A stretch of 64,000 nt of DNA from Haematococcus lacustris (taxonomy: Eukaryota > Chlorophyta > Chlorophyceae > Chlamydomonadales > Haematococcaceae), in the NCBI GenBank assembly GCA_030144725.1, contig JASKMD010000005.1, positions 5,877,212-5,941,211 of the forward strand, read 5' to 3'. Shown piece after piece: positions 8,930 to 19,508 of this stretch; position 1 is the first letter of the stretch, and the number at the start of each line of letters is the position of its first letter. The notes under the pieces are model-generated. The model did not search any database. It worked only from the letters and a program-made list of their open reading frames with translations, and was not told the origin of the DNA. A program made the translations under genes and the position numbers.

Positions 8930-10324
8930 GGCCCCAAGGCCACTATGGATGGGATGGTGAGCTTGACCTCAGGCTGCTGTATTGACTCGTGGCTATAACA
9001 CACAGGCTTGGTGTTGCGCGACCATGGAACAGCAGCTGTGTGCACCTGCCTGTTATGTGCTTGGTTTCTGTTGCCTGTGTCAGCCAGTCCCTCTACATGG
9101 GTCTGAGATTTGCCGCTAGCATTTGTTAAAAAGGCCCAGGGGTTGCAGCTGCTGACTTCCAAGGCGACACCCTGCAGTTTTGCAAACCCTGCAACTGCAT
9201 GCGGGTTTGTTGGAGGGAAAGTCCTGTGCAACTACAGGCGGCACAATGCGCGCGCCCACCCGTACAGCCGTAGATAGCGCGTTATCTTCACCGCGTTCGG
9301 CTGAGACCGTGACGCCGAGGACCAGCCCGATCAAGGCACATGCCCAGCATAGTCTTCTGCCATGAGTTATCGCCTACGTTGGCCTTTGGTAGCTTGCACA
9401 TGCATGTGCTGGCATTGGCAAAAGCAAAGCACCATCCATTGTCAGTCAAACATAATCCAACACGGAACAACATGCTTGACTGGTGCTAATCTCACTCAGC
9501 TACTCCAAACCAGTTGTATACTCCAAACAAGTTTATATCCCGCTGTTGAGAATGGATGTTCAATGTTGAGGCAGCGTAGCAGGGCCCTTGCAATTGTGCA
9601 TTGGGACAATTCTTAAACCACCATCCATTGTCAGATTGACATCCTTGAGGTCATTGATCGCTGCTTCTCATCTGCTGCTGCGCCTGGACTCTATTACGGG
9701 GGGCAGCGTAGAAGGACTCATGCACAGTGCGATTGTGTTTGGCAACCACATAGCAGGGCTCAAGCTCGCTGAAGTACGGGTGCTGCTGGTGTGTGCTGTC
9801 GTGGGGCAGTCCTCAGGGGAGCTTCTGCCTCAACTTCAAACCCAAGCTTCGAATGCCGAACCATGCCACCATGACCTGCCTCCATGCCCTGTTGTGCGTC
9901 CCTTTTCAACGTTGCCGTGGCTTAGCACAGCCCCAGGTGAGGCGATGCAGCCCGCGGTGTAGTAATGAAGTTCTTAGGGAAACACGGCACTCCGCTGCTT
10001 TCGGTTAGCCTGATGCGCTGCGACCCCTCGTGGCTCTTGATACACATAGGCTTATGCAGTCTGTCGCGCCGATAGCCAGAAGCCGCCCGCTCCCCGATTG
10101 CTAGCAGCTTTCGGCGGCAGCCTTGCATTGCGACCGTAGCAGCTGCGGCAGAGTAGTGCTACCCGCAAGCCTTGACATTGTCGCAGTCACACACACAGCG
10201 AGCACAGAAAGAGACATGCAGCAAGTCCAGCAATTCCGTGCCCCTCCCGCGGACCAGTTGCAGCCATCCCTGTTGGGTCAAGGCGAGTGATTGGCCCGCT
10301 CGCCAACTGTGCAGGGTTGGCACC
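8930..10324. other. Gene-free stretch upstream of RPS6, with two short dispersed repeats
   Basis: No coding region is recognised. Bases 9296-9353 repeat 8554-8600 (GCTGAGACCGTGAC then GAGGACCAGCCCG). Bases 9448-9532 resemble 59535-59603 (GGAACAACATGCTTGACTG, ACTCAGCTACTCCAAAC). The last about 180 bases should contain the RPS6 promoter and 5' UTR, but no TATA box is evident. Confidence 0.55.
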
Positions 10325-12246
10325 ATGAAGCTCAACATCGCATACCCGCCAACTGGCTGCCAGAAGAAGCTCGAGATTGACGACGATGGCAAGCTGCGCG
10401 CCTTCTTCGACAAGCGTGTCTCAGCCGAGGTTGACGGCGAAGTGCTGGGCGCTGAGTTCAAGGCAAGCCTACAGCTCCAGACCAGGTTTTGCTGCCTCCA
10501 TCTTGTACCAGCACTAGGGGCTGACATGCTGTGTATACTCTCTGGGTACAGGGATATGTGTTCAAGATCATGGGTGGGCATGACAAGCAAGGCTTCGCTA
10601 TGAAGCAGGGAGTCTTGACCAACACCCGTGTGCGCCTGCTGATGAGCCCCGGTGACCAGGGCTTCCGTGGCCATGGGCGTCGCAGCGGTGAGCGTGTCAA
10701 TCGAAGAAGCCAATGCGACCTCCATCAAACATGGTGGTGTCTTAGCCAGATGCCAGCACCCAGCAGGCAGCAGCGGGCTGTTAGGCTGTGCCAGTATCCT
10801 CAGCCAGGGCGGATGCCCCTCGCAGAGCAATGTCGCTGTTTAGCCGCATGGTCACACCCAGCATGGTGACACTCGTGCTCAGGTGAGCGCCGCCGCAAGA
10901 GTGTGCGCGGCTGCATTGTCTCCCCGGATCTGTCCGTGCTGAACCTGGTGATTGTGAAGAAGGGAGAGGGCGAGCTGCCAGGCCTCACTGATGAGGAGAA
11001 GCCACGCATGCGTGGCCCTAAGCGTGCCTCTCGTATCCGCAAGCTCTTCAACTTGTCCAAGGTGCAGCCACAGCCACAGTTTGCTCCCTGTCCAGCATTG
11101 CGCCTGTAGCAGGGGCCTGCTCTGACACCACGCGTGATAATAGGGTCAGTGGAGTCGGCGTGATCAGGACCAGCGCCCAGCACTAGCCCGCCAACAGCAT
11201 GACAGTGGGCTGTAGTGGAGGACACCAGCGCTGTAGAGGTTTGAAGTTGTGGCCATGCAGCTGCGCCAGCCTGCTTGGTCAGGCAGCCATGGCAATGTCT
11301 TGAACAAGTACAGCCCTGCGGATGGCATGGGCGTCGCCTTGGGTGCAGCTGGCAGTGTTGAGGCTATCACAGTGATGAGGCGTTGGATCGGGGCCATGGC
11401 AGCGTCATCTCTAGCAGAGCGTCCTCCCATAGTGGCAAGCCTGTTGGAGCTGACCTGGTGGCCCTGTGCAGGAGGATGATGTGCGCAAGTATGTCAACAC
11501 CTACCGCCGCACGTTTGAGGTGAAGGGCAAGAAGCACAGCAAGGCGCCCAAGATTCAGCGTCTAATCACGCCAGAGTCCCTGCAGCGCAAGCGCCGGAGG
11601 TGAGGCTAGGCCTGCCTTGCATTCGCAGCACCTGAGGCAGTTGCGTGTATGGGCCGTGGACGGGGGCTTGCCTGGGTTTACTCGGTATCAACCAGGGGTC
11701 CAACACAGCCGGACATGGCTGGGCACTGTTGTACCAATTATTATGATGTACTTCAGCCACTCTATCACAGGGACGGGAGGAAAGGTTGGGAAGCGGTATG
11801 AAACTGGGCTGAGGCAAGCTGTGGTGCGGTGCAGGGAGAGCCTGAAGAAGCGTGGGCTGGAGAGCAGCAAAGCGCAGGCAGCTGAGTACCACAAGCTGCT
11901 GGTGCAGCGGCTGAAGGAGCAGCGCGAGCGCAGGTGTGTCACCACCCCGTCACTGCCCAGCGCATGCTTGAATGCATGCTCATGCACACGCATGTAGCAA
12001 GCGCCAGGCAAGCTGTTGTGTGTGTTGCAAGGCTTCTTACGCATTGCCGGCTGTTAGCGTGCGGTCCATGTTGCAGGTATCCATCCATGTGCCTATTTTA
12101 AGAGGTACCCTGTATGCTGTTGAGTTGCTGGTGGCCAAGGTGTGGTGTGGTGATGGTGGTGGTGCAGGTCCGAGTCCCTGGCAAAGAAGCGCGCCATCCG
12201 CCAGGCGTCTGTTGCTTCCAAGGAGGCTGCGCCTGCTACAGCATAG
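10325..12246 (+). CDS. RPS6: 40S ribosomal protein eS6, six exons
   Basis: Exons: 10325-10462, 10552-10687, 10883-11061, 11472-11599, 11835-11933 and 12168-12246. Together they make 759 nt, a 252-residue protein of normal eS6 length. Seen directly: [15 protein letters not shown] at the start, GGHDKQGF and MKQGVLTN (exon 2), [14 protein letters not shown] and [11 protein letters not shown] (exon 3), [12 protein letters not shown] (exon 4), [17 protein letters not shown] (exon 5) and a basic C-terminus ending in TATA. eS6 is a small-subunit protein and the classic S6-kinase target; the tail has candidate serines (RSESL, RQASVAS). Intron 1 has a GC donor (AAG/GCAAGC); all others are GT-AG. Reading phase is consistent at every junction. 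It is the only intact host gene between the repeat blocks of the first 40 kb. The start is fixed by homology. Confidence 0.97.
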
Positions 12247-12876
12247 AATGCAGCTGTTGTGCTGATGCAGCAGGCTGGCCATTGCTGGGCAGAGCATGCT
12301 TTGGAGTGATGAGGTTGCGCACACTTATTGATGTGCTATTGCATGGGCCACGCAGCCACTTCCCAACCACAACCATTGGCGTTTGATTAGGACGTAGCCT
12401 TGGACAGACATCCCTCGCTCGTGTATCTTCGTCCGCGTGTCTACACTCGAATGCATTGAGTCTAGTTTATCCAATGCGTTCTGTATCAATCGTCAGCGTC
12501 AATCTAAGCTCCGGCTGCTCCCTAATGGAGCTTGTGGCATGCCAATTTTCAACATTCACCATTCGTTTTGTTCATCTTGATTCCTTTTTTTACAAAGCTC
12601 CACTCTTGACTTTGGACTCAAAGCATATTGGGTCATCATTCCTTCCTCACTTGCATGATGATGGAAGCTCACCTGTTGTTTGTCTGTGCCTGCTACGGAC
12701 GCATGGGAAAGATGATTCGCGTGTCGCCAGTCGCGAATTGAGCTCTGGCTAGTGCTTGGTGGGTACATGCTGTGCCACGAACCTCATGCGACCAGAAGAA
12801 ACGACAAGGACTCCGTTACAGTCAAGATATGCGGTGTCCTGTTTTCGAGACTATCACAGGCGGTCACCCCTCCCAT
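12247..12876. other. RPS6 3' flank with a diverged fragment of the tandem unit
   Basis: Bases 12565-12690 match 13883-13985 (ACTTTGGACTCAAAGCATAT, GGGTCATCATTCCTTCCT) with about 10-15% differences, so an older copy of part of the unit sits beside the newer tandem. No gene is recognised, and a polyadenylation signal could not be fixed. Confidence 0.6.
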
Positions 12877-13108
12877 AAACTGTCTGATTGCTGCTGACTC
12901 AGACAAGGCAATCTTGCGGAAGGGGCGAAAGCAGCCCACCACAAACTTCGTTGGGTGGCCGGCAGCTGTGGGGCACATCACAGTGAGCTGGTTAGGTGGG
13001 TGGGCAGCTGGGGGTGGTACAAAACCTGCACATCTGAGGCCAACTCCACGGGATGAGCCAAAGAGCAGGCCGATGTACAAGTGATGTCCGGAAGTGTCCT
13101 GTGCGCCC
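12877..13108. repeat. Left extension of the tandem array, shared with copy A
   Basis: Present in copy A (7924-8155) but absent from the left edge of units 2 and 3. It is therefore the original flank of the duplicated segment and not part of the 6,372-bp unit. Confidence 0.85.
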
Positions 13109-15330
13109 CATGCTGGCCCACTCAAACATCATGTGATGGGCATGTGCAATGTGGGCAATGATTGGGCGTGTGGGCATTGATTGGGCGTGTCACAGCTGAC
13201 CAATGGCCCCAAGGCAAGGTAGGTGGTAGAAGAGAGCACGGTTGCTGCCATTGCCATAGGACCATACAGGTGCCCAAGCTGGATGCACCGAGCTGCCCAT
13301 GCCCTTGCACGCAGCTCACCAATCAAGCACCCTGACTTGGCGTTGTCTGTTGTTGTGACGATCTGATGCAGCCAGCACCTCTTCTATATAACAAGCTGAT
13401 GGCGCGTAGCGCCTCGTAAAGATTCAAAAACAAGATTTGACAGAGTGGCGGCGCGAGTAGTTTGCTCTGGCCATCTTGATGCAAAGCGAATCATCTTCAC
13501 TCTTCGGCTGAGACCGTGACGGCGAGGACCAGCCCGCTCAAGGCATGCCCAGCAGCACCATGGCTGTAGCAGTGAGGCACGAGCATCCTACCCATAGCCT
13601 GGGAGGCTGTGGGGCTGTTGTGGCATGTCATAGTAGGGGGAGGTGAGAGCAGGGCAGGGGGCTTTACCTGGAGTGGGGGCAGGCGGTGGAATAGAGCAGC
13701 AGCACCATTCTTTCATTGGGCAGAAACTGGCTGTCAAACACAAGGCGGGTAAACCTAAGGGCAGGACAGGGCAGCCTAAAGATTAGCCTAAGGCCTACTA
13801 AGGAGGCTAAGGGGGCTGGGACTCGAGCACGTTCAAACCAATGACGAGGGGGTGACGAGGGGGTTGCAGTGCCCACCTCGCTTTCACCAATTCTTTTTTC
13901 ACAGAGCTCCACTCATGACTTTGGACTCAAAGCATATTGGGTCATCATTCCTTCCTGACTTGCATGTTGATGAAAGCTTATCTGTTGTTTGTCGGAGCGT
14001 GGCAGGGGGAGCAAGAGCAGGCATGGGGTCCCGGCATGGGGGGCAAGGGGCCAAGGGCAGGCAGGCCAGGACAGGCTAGGGCAGCAGGGGTGCCTGTGGT
14101 GGGTTTAAGTGGGAGGGGCTCCTCCAGTGTCTTGGGTCAGGGGCGTGGCAGTCACCCGCCCCCTGCAAGCACTGGCCTAAACAGGGCCTAGACCGGCCAG
14201 CCACTGCAGGACTGCTGGCCCTATGGTGAATCTGGCCCTATGGCAGGGAGCAAGACCAAGAGTGACAAAAAAGTGACAGAGCGATGCCTCTACCCAAGGA
14301 GCTACATAAAGCTGTACATGATTCTTATCAACAACTTCAGCAAGATAGCGGCTACAACAGTGTGAACTATTGACTTATGTGATCTTCACTGGCTCACGTA
14401 CCACTGATACTACCAGGCACCTCTATATGAAGCTCGTCAAGCAGCTGCATGCAGTGGTGCTTCTGTGTGTGCAAGTGACCTTAAACAAGCTGAAAGGAAG
14501 GCTGGATTTGGACGTACCTAGCAATGTGAGGTGTCCATAGCAGACAGGTTATGTGCATGAAGATGCATGTATCACCCGCCAGTGGCATCCTCGACCTTGG
14601 AGTGCCAGGTATACTACATGCAGACATATGCATCCCGTGCTGGCTATCATGCTGACTAAGGCAAGGGGACCTGCATAGGTCATGGAGCCAGTAGTAAGCC
14701 AGTAGCAAGCAGTTACAGAAGACCCTGCCTTAGCTTCTCAGCAACTAGCACAGGTTCCTCTCCTTTCTACCCTTCCAACTCCAAAAGCAATTGCAATACC
14801 ACAGCCACCAAGTGTTGCTGGTGATCAGGAAAATGAACTGATGTCTGCATCATGTCCATCACCACTTCTAGCCTAGAACTCTCAAATGTTGCGTTGGTTC
14901 TAAACACTTACCATGTTTCCCTGCTCTAGATAGTTCACTACTCTAGACAGTACACAATACTTTCAACCAGTCAAATATCTTCACCTGTCAAGCGTCCTTG
15001 TAAAGGTCCCTTGGTATAAGATCAAGAATACAACTCAAGTATATGCCAGAAGACAAGGTTGTCAGTAAACGAGGCTGCACTACAAACTAAATGATTGGAG
15101 GTTGTAGATGAGGTGACCTGAACCTCAGACATCATAGCGGCACATCACGCACCTGCACAAGTAGACAAGGGTTGCATCAGCAAGCAGAGTACAAGCTTCA
15201 TTAAGCAGATAAGTGCATATGTACTGTGAGATTAAATAAGCAGCAGGCAGCATTAAGGCAACTATGATTGAGAGAAGCAATGTCTGTCCATGTTCTCACC
15301 AGGTACAGCCGTTGGCAGGGCTCAGCTGGA

Positions 15331-15522
15331 CTCCTCAGAGGACTCCTCAGCCAGGGCACGGCGGGCAGCACTGGACTCCTCAGAGGACTCCTCAGCCAGG
15401 GCACGGCGGGCAGCGCTGGACTCCTCAGAGGACTCCTCAGCCAGGGCACGGCGGGCAGCGCTGGACTCCTCAGAGGACTCCTCAGCCAGGGCACGGCGGG
15501 CAGCACTGGACTCCTCAGAGGG
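15331..15522 (-). repeat. 45-bp minisatellite, about four copies (unit 1)
   Basis: Truncated copy of the coding array at 40731-42067. Read on the minus strand it encodes a 15-residue repeat (ALAEESSEESSAARR). It is cut at 15522, where it joins a 41-bp piece identical to 13745-13785 and then LINE sequence. Confidence 0.95.
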
Positions 15523-15562
15523 CGGGTAAACCTAAGGGCAGGACAGGGCAGCCTAAAGATTT

Positions 15563-17640
15563 GTGTGTCATCAGCATACATGAAATCAGCATACAGGTCA
15601 TCAGCATACATGAAATCATACAGGTCATACAGGTCATACAGGTCATACAGCATACAGCATACAGGTCATCAGCATACATGAAATCAGCATACAGGTCATC
15701 AGCATACATGAAATGGGTGACAGGTGTGCCTTGCACTCTCACAGCATCAACAGGACCCAGGAACTCCTTACTAATGTCGTGGACATAGAGAGCAAACAAG
15801 AGTGGGCTGATGGGGCAGCCTTGCTTGACACCTTGGTCCGGAGTCACTGGGGGGGTGCGGTGGGGGCCATCTATCAGCACATAGCTATCATCCCTATACA
15901 GACCCTCCAGGCAGGCAAGCAAGGGCTGTGGCAGCTTGACCCCAACCCGCAAGTGTTCCCACAATTGTTGTCGAGGTATGTGGTCATAGGCCTGTTTGAA
16001 GTCAATGAAGGCAGTGAAAAGCTTGCGGTGCTTGGCATCTGCGCTAGCCTTTTGAGCATGGACAAGATGGCGCAGAATGAACATGGGTTGCATGGTGCTG
16101 CGTCCCGGGATGAACCCAAACTGCTCAGCTGGCAGCACTTTGTGTGTCATGCACCAGGCAGTCAGCACGTGCCGCAAGACGTTAGCATACAGGCGGTACA
16201 ACACACTACTCACAGCAAGCATTCTATACTTGTTGGGGTCTGTGGGGTCTGTGTCCTTGAAGAGGGGGCTGATTCTAGCTACCTTCCAAGCCGCTGGAAT
16301 AATCCCCGTGCGCATCATGTTGTGAAACCATGTGGCAAGCAGAGGGAGCAACAAGTATGTGGTAACACCCTCCTCAACTATGCGAGCGTGCTTGATAAAG
16401 GGGGCTGGGAGCCCATCCAGGCCAGGTGCTGTGTCATTGTTGAGCTCACGTAGTTGTGCTTGAACAATGGATGTGGTGTTGTCAAGATGGGGCAGCTCAT
16501 AGGCAGGCGGATGTGTTGTGACAGGGGCAGGGACAGAGTGAAGTCTGCCTCTCCCAAGAGGGACGGCTTGCAAATGGGCAGGCACAGCTTGCCTGGTCCT
16601 GGCTGGCTCAGGGATCACATCGGGTGCTTCGTGTGTCGTAGTGGAGGTTGTGAAATAGGCCTGCAGATGCTGATGCCACTTGTCAATGGGAACCATGGAC
16701 TGTTGGCGTGCGTGCTTGACACGGAGCATCTTGAGTGCATCCCCAGGGTTGTGCTTGAGCATGTCTAGAAGCTTGGCAGCTCTGTGCTTGGACCACGCAG
16801 ACTTAGCTCTAGCAACCAGCCTCCTGTAGGCCTGCTTTCTAGCCCTGTAAAGGTGCAAGGCCTCCCCGCTACGCAGAGCCTGCCAGAGTGCGGCTTTAGC
16901 CTCCTTGCATGACCGGTCAAACCAGGCAGGCTTAACTGTGGTGTGCTTGTCAACACGCGCCAATGGGCAGAGCCTTGGCCTGAGCATCCCCGCACTGCCC
17001 GCAGCCCGTGATATGATGTCATGCACAAAGCGGTTGATGGAGTCAGGGTGTGTGCCTTGCTCAACAGCCTGCTTGACAGCCATGACCTCCTCTTCTAAGG
17101 CAATGAGGGCACCCACATACCGAGCAGCATGATCTGGCTTCCATTGGAACTGTGGGCCAGTGTGGCAGTCAGCATTGCAGGTGTGGACGGGTGTAGTGGC
17201 TTGTGCTGGTGCCTTGAATGATAGGGTAATGGGGGAGTGGTCAAATTCATGGCAAGCGTCAGGGAAGGAAGATGTGTGGCTCAAAGAGTAAACCGATTCA
17301 CTCATGATGATGTGCTCCGTGCGAGTGCTAGCTCTGCAGGTGCGCTGTCCCATGTCCCCATGTCCGCTGCCGGTGGTGGCAACAAGGCCTGTAGCTGATA
17401 GCACGTCAACTAGCTCCCTGCCCGCTAAGTTAGACTTGGCTGGGCCAATCCTAGGCACGCAAAGCTCCGGATCAATGAAAGTAACACCCTCATACCGAGC
17501 CTTCTCCACCCCCAGACCTAACCTGAACCTAGTCAAGCTCGTGCGGACCTCTGTAGAGAGCTGTCTGTTAAGCAGTTGTGGTGCCATGTGATTGATGCCA
17601 ATGCCATCCCCATGCTTGAACCATGCAGCATACCGTATTC
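15563..17640 (-). pseudogene. LINE ORF2 remnant with endonuclease C-terminus and reverse transcriptase, broken at the YADD motif (unit 1)
   Basis: The frame is open from about 17640 to 15515. Order: a LINE ORF2 C-terminal segment (YAAWFKHGDGIGIN, RFRLGLGVEKARYEG); the end of an APE-type endonuclease (FDHSPITLSF); a linker; then the reverse transcriptase, with APGLDGLPAPF, GFIPGRSTMQP, AFIDFKQAYDHI (motif A Asp), GVKQGCPISPLLFALYVHDI and FMYADDLY (motif C). After motif C the DNA dissolves into tandem copies of the FMYADD-coding 30-mer with a frame shift, then a 41-bp piece of unrelated unit sequence and the 45-bp array. The thumb, RNase H-like region and zinc tail are missing. It is inactive. 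It was probably a chlorophyte L1-like LINE; the clade is not determined. Confidence 0.88.
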
Positions 17641-18007
17641 CTCACCTCATCTACCATCTTGTTATGAACATCCACATAGAACTGTTATGTCTTGCTCTCC
17701 GCATAGTTGAGAGAGTATACACCTCGAAAGATGTCATCACTATTGGGTTTCAACAACACTGTTGGGGCTGGGCTGATGATGAGGTCCATGGGGTGGGGTA
17801 GGCATGGTTGGGAGGGGTTGGGCATGGCTAGGAGGGGGTGGGCTTGCAGAGTAGTGTTGTTGAGTTGGCTGGGAGGGGGTGGGATTGCTGATCTGGGGTG
17901 TTGCTGATCTGGGGCCTGGGCTGGGTCCTGAGCTGAGGCCGGGTTCTTGCTTGCTTAGCTGTAGGGCACACTACATCAATCAGGGATCATCACATCACCA
18001 CACCACA

Positions 18008-18307
18008 TCAGGGATTGTCTAGGCAGGCCAAGGTGACACTAACACTTGCCACAAACAAAACCATCTGTGGCACAACACATACGACATGCAGTGACACCTG
18101 GATTGTTTTCCCACGTAACTTCCAGCCCAGCAACTTCTCTTGTGTTCGAGCACCACTTATCAGCCCTCTCTGATTCACAAACTGTCGCGATTTACATCGG
18201 AAAGTTTCAGCAGCAGCTACATTGCGGGCAGCTCGTGTTGCACTGTCCACCGCAGTCTGCCTATCAGCTCGGTCTGCTGGGTTAGGGAACGGGGTGTACT
18301 CCGCCAA
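18008..18307 (-). pseudogene. Conserved repeat-encoded fragment (unit 1)
   Basis: The minus-strand frame contains ARNVAAAETFRCKSRQFVNQ and ARTQEKLLGWKLRGKTIQVS. The same peptide, with a few changes, is found on the plus strand at 51937-52117 and in unit 2 at 24380-24679. In both settings it lies just upstream, in reading direction, of a LINE ORF2 C-terminal segment, so it is probably part of the LINE (ORF1 or ORF2 C-terminal side). The family is not recognised. Confidence 0.5.
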
Positions 18308-19202
18308 CCGTGAAAACCCTATCCTCTATCTAACCGTGTTTGTGATAGGTGGCTTACACTCAGACGTTCCCAACATGGGATTGGTAATCTTCATGCAACT
18401 GCGGCCCATCTACTCCATCATTTGATGTAACGTTTGCTGCGTCTGCTGCAATGCGATATTGCGCGTTTAATGTTCGACTGGAATTGCCATCGGAGTCTTT
18501 CGATGCGGGCAGCCACATGTGACCCCGGATGTGTCCCAGTCGCAGACCGTGGTTAGCTACACTGGTAAGCTACGTCCTTGGCTATCCGTTAGCGATGCAC
18601 GACATGTTGGTGGCGCACACCACCGAAGTCCGGCAAACATGGCTGCGCGAGCTTCTTGATGGTGCAGGCCGCTTGGCGAGGATGTGAAGAAACTCGAAAC
18701 TGTGTGTGGCAGCGCTGTATCGCTGTAATGGTGGGCGGCACAGTAGGGAGTAGTCACCCCCTCCAGCTATGATCCGCTTTATGTTTTGGACCATTGAACA
18801 AACAGCCTGACCTCACACAGATTTTTTATAGCATACTCACTAACGCGTCCGTGGTACTATGCAACTCAATCATTGGGTTTGTATGTGACAAGTTATACCG
18901 CTTACAAGGTACACATGCTGATGGCTACAGGTGCACGAGGAGCCGACCGAGCTTGGCTTACCACTCCGCCACGTGGCCACCACCAACACAGCTTGACCCA
19001 CCATCTCCCAACCTCGTCCTCACCACCCACCTCCCAATAGCCCCTCCTCCCAACAGCCCAGCCTCCCCCCTACCTCTCCTTCTCCTCGCCTCCTCCCCCC
19101 TACCTCTCCTTCACCCATCTCCTTATCCTTCACCTCCCATCACCCCAAGCCAAGCCCGTAGCCCCGCTCAGCCACTCACCCCACCCCTCTCAGTCCCTAA
19201 CC

Positions 19203-19508
19203 ATGAAGAAGAAGAGATTAAGCAAGGCGCATAGTGCCCATCTCAATGCACTAAACAACTCGCCAAGCGCTGGCTATCTGCATTGCCCTAACAACATCAA
19301 GGCTGCAGCTTGTAGGGCACAAACGACAAACCGTGACCTGCAGGCTGAGGTGCAGCGGCTGCAGGATGTGGAGCAGTCCCTTATGGGCACCGTGGATGCT
19401 CTATCGCCACATGGAGCTCTACCGCCACACCCAGGATGTGCTAGCTCGTATGGGGACCTGGGACACATTGCCCCTTCTGGCATGCTGGCCCACTCAAACA
19501 TCATGTGA
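19203..19508 (+). CDS. Hypothetical 101-residue protein with short coiled coil, crossing the tandem junction
   Basis: ATG in a good context (ACCATGAAG). The N-terminus is basic (MKKKRLSK), followed by a heptad-like segment (NRDLQAEVQRLQDVEQSLM) about residues 44-62. The last nine residues are encoded by the first bases of the next unit, so this C-terminus exists only because of the duplication. The same frame occurs at 25575-25880. No family is recognised, and it could be a fragment of a transposon ORF. Confidence 0.35.
   Translation: MKKKRLSKAHSAHLNALNNSPSAGYLHCPNNIKAAACRAQTTNRDLQAEVQRLQDVEQSLMGTVDALSPHGALPPHPGCASSYGDLGHIAPSGMLAHSNIM

Larger units (their letters stand above)
13109..19480. 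repeat. Tandem segmental duplication, unit 1 (6,372 bp)
   Basis: Every landmark recurs at +6372 in unit 2 with no net indel. By eye only about ten substitutions were found (for example near 14035, 14132, 14871, 15088, 15597 and 16227), i.e. identity well above 99%. The unit begins CATGCTGGCC and ends CCCCTTCTGG. It contains the 3' flank and tail of the 45-bp-repeat gene (13109-15522), a broken LINE (15523-17640) and about 1.8 kb of unassigned sequence. Confidence 0.97.

Noticed and set aside
15713..16453. 246-codon plus-strand ORF opposite the LINE (and its copy at 22085)
   Set aside because: Antisense shadow of the reverse transcriptase frame; no domain and codon choice dictated by the other strand.
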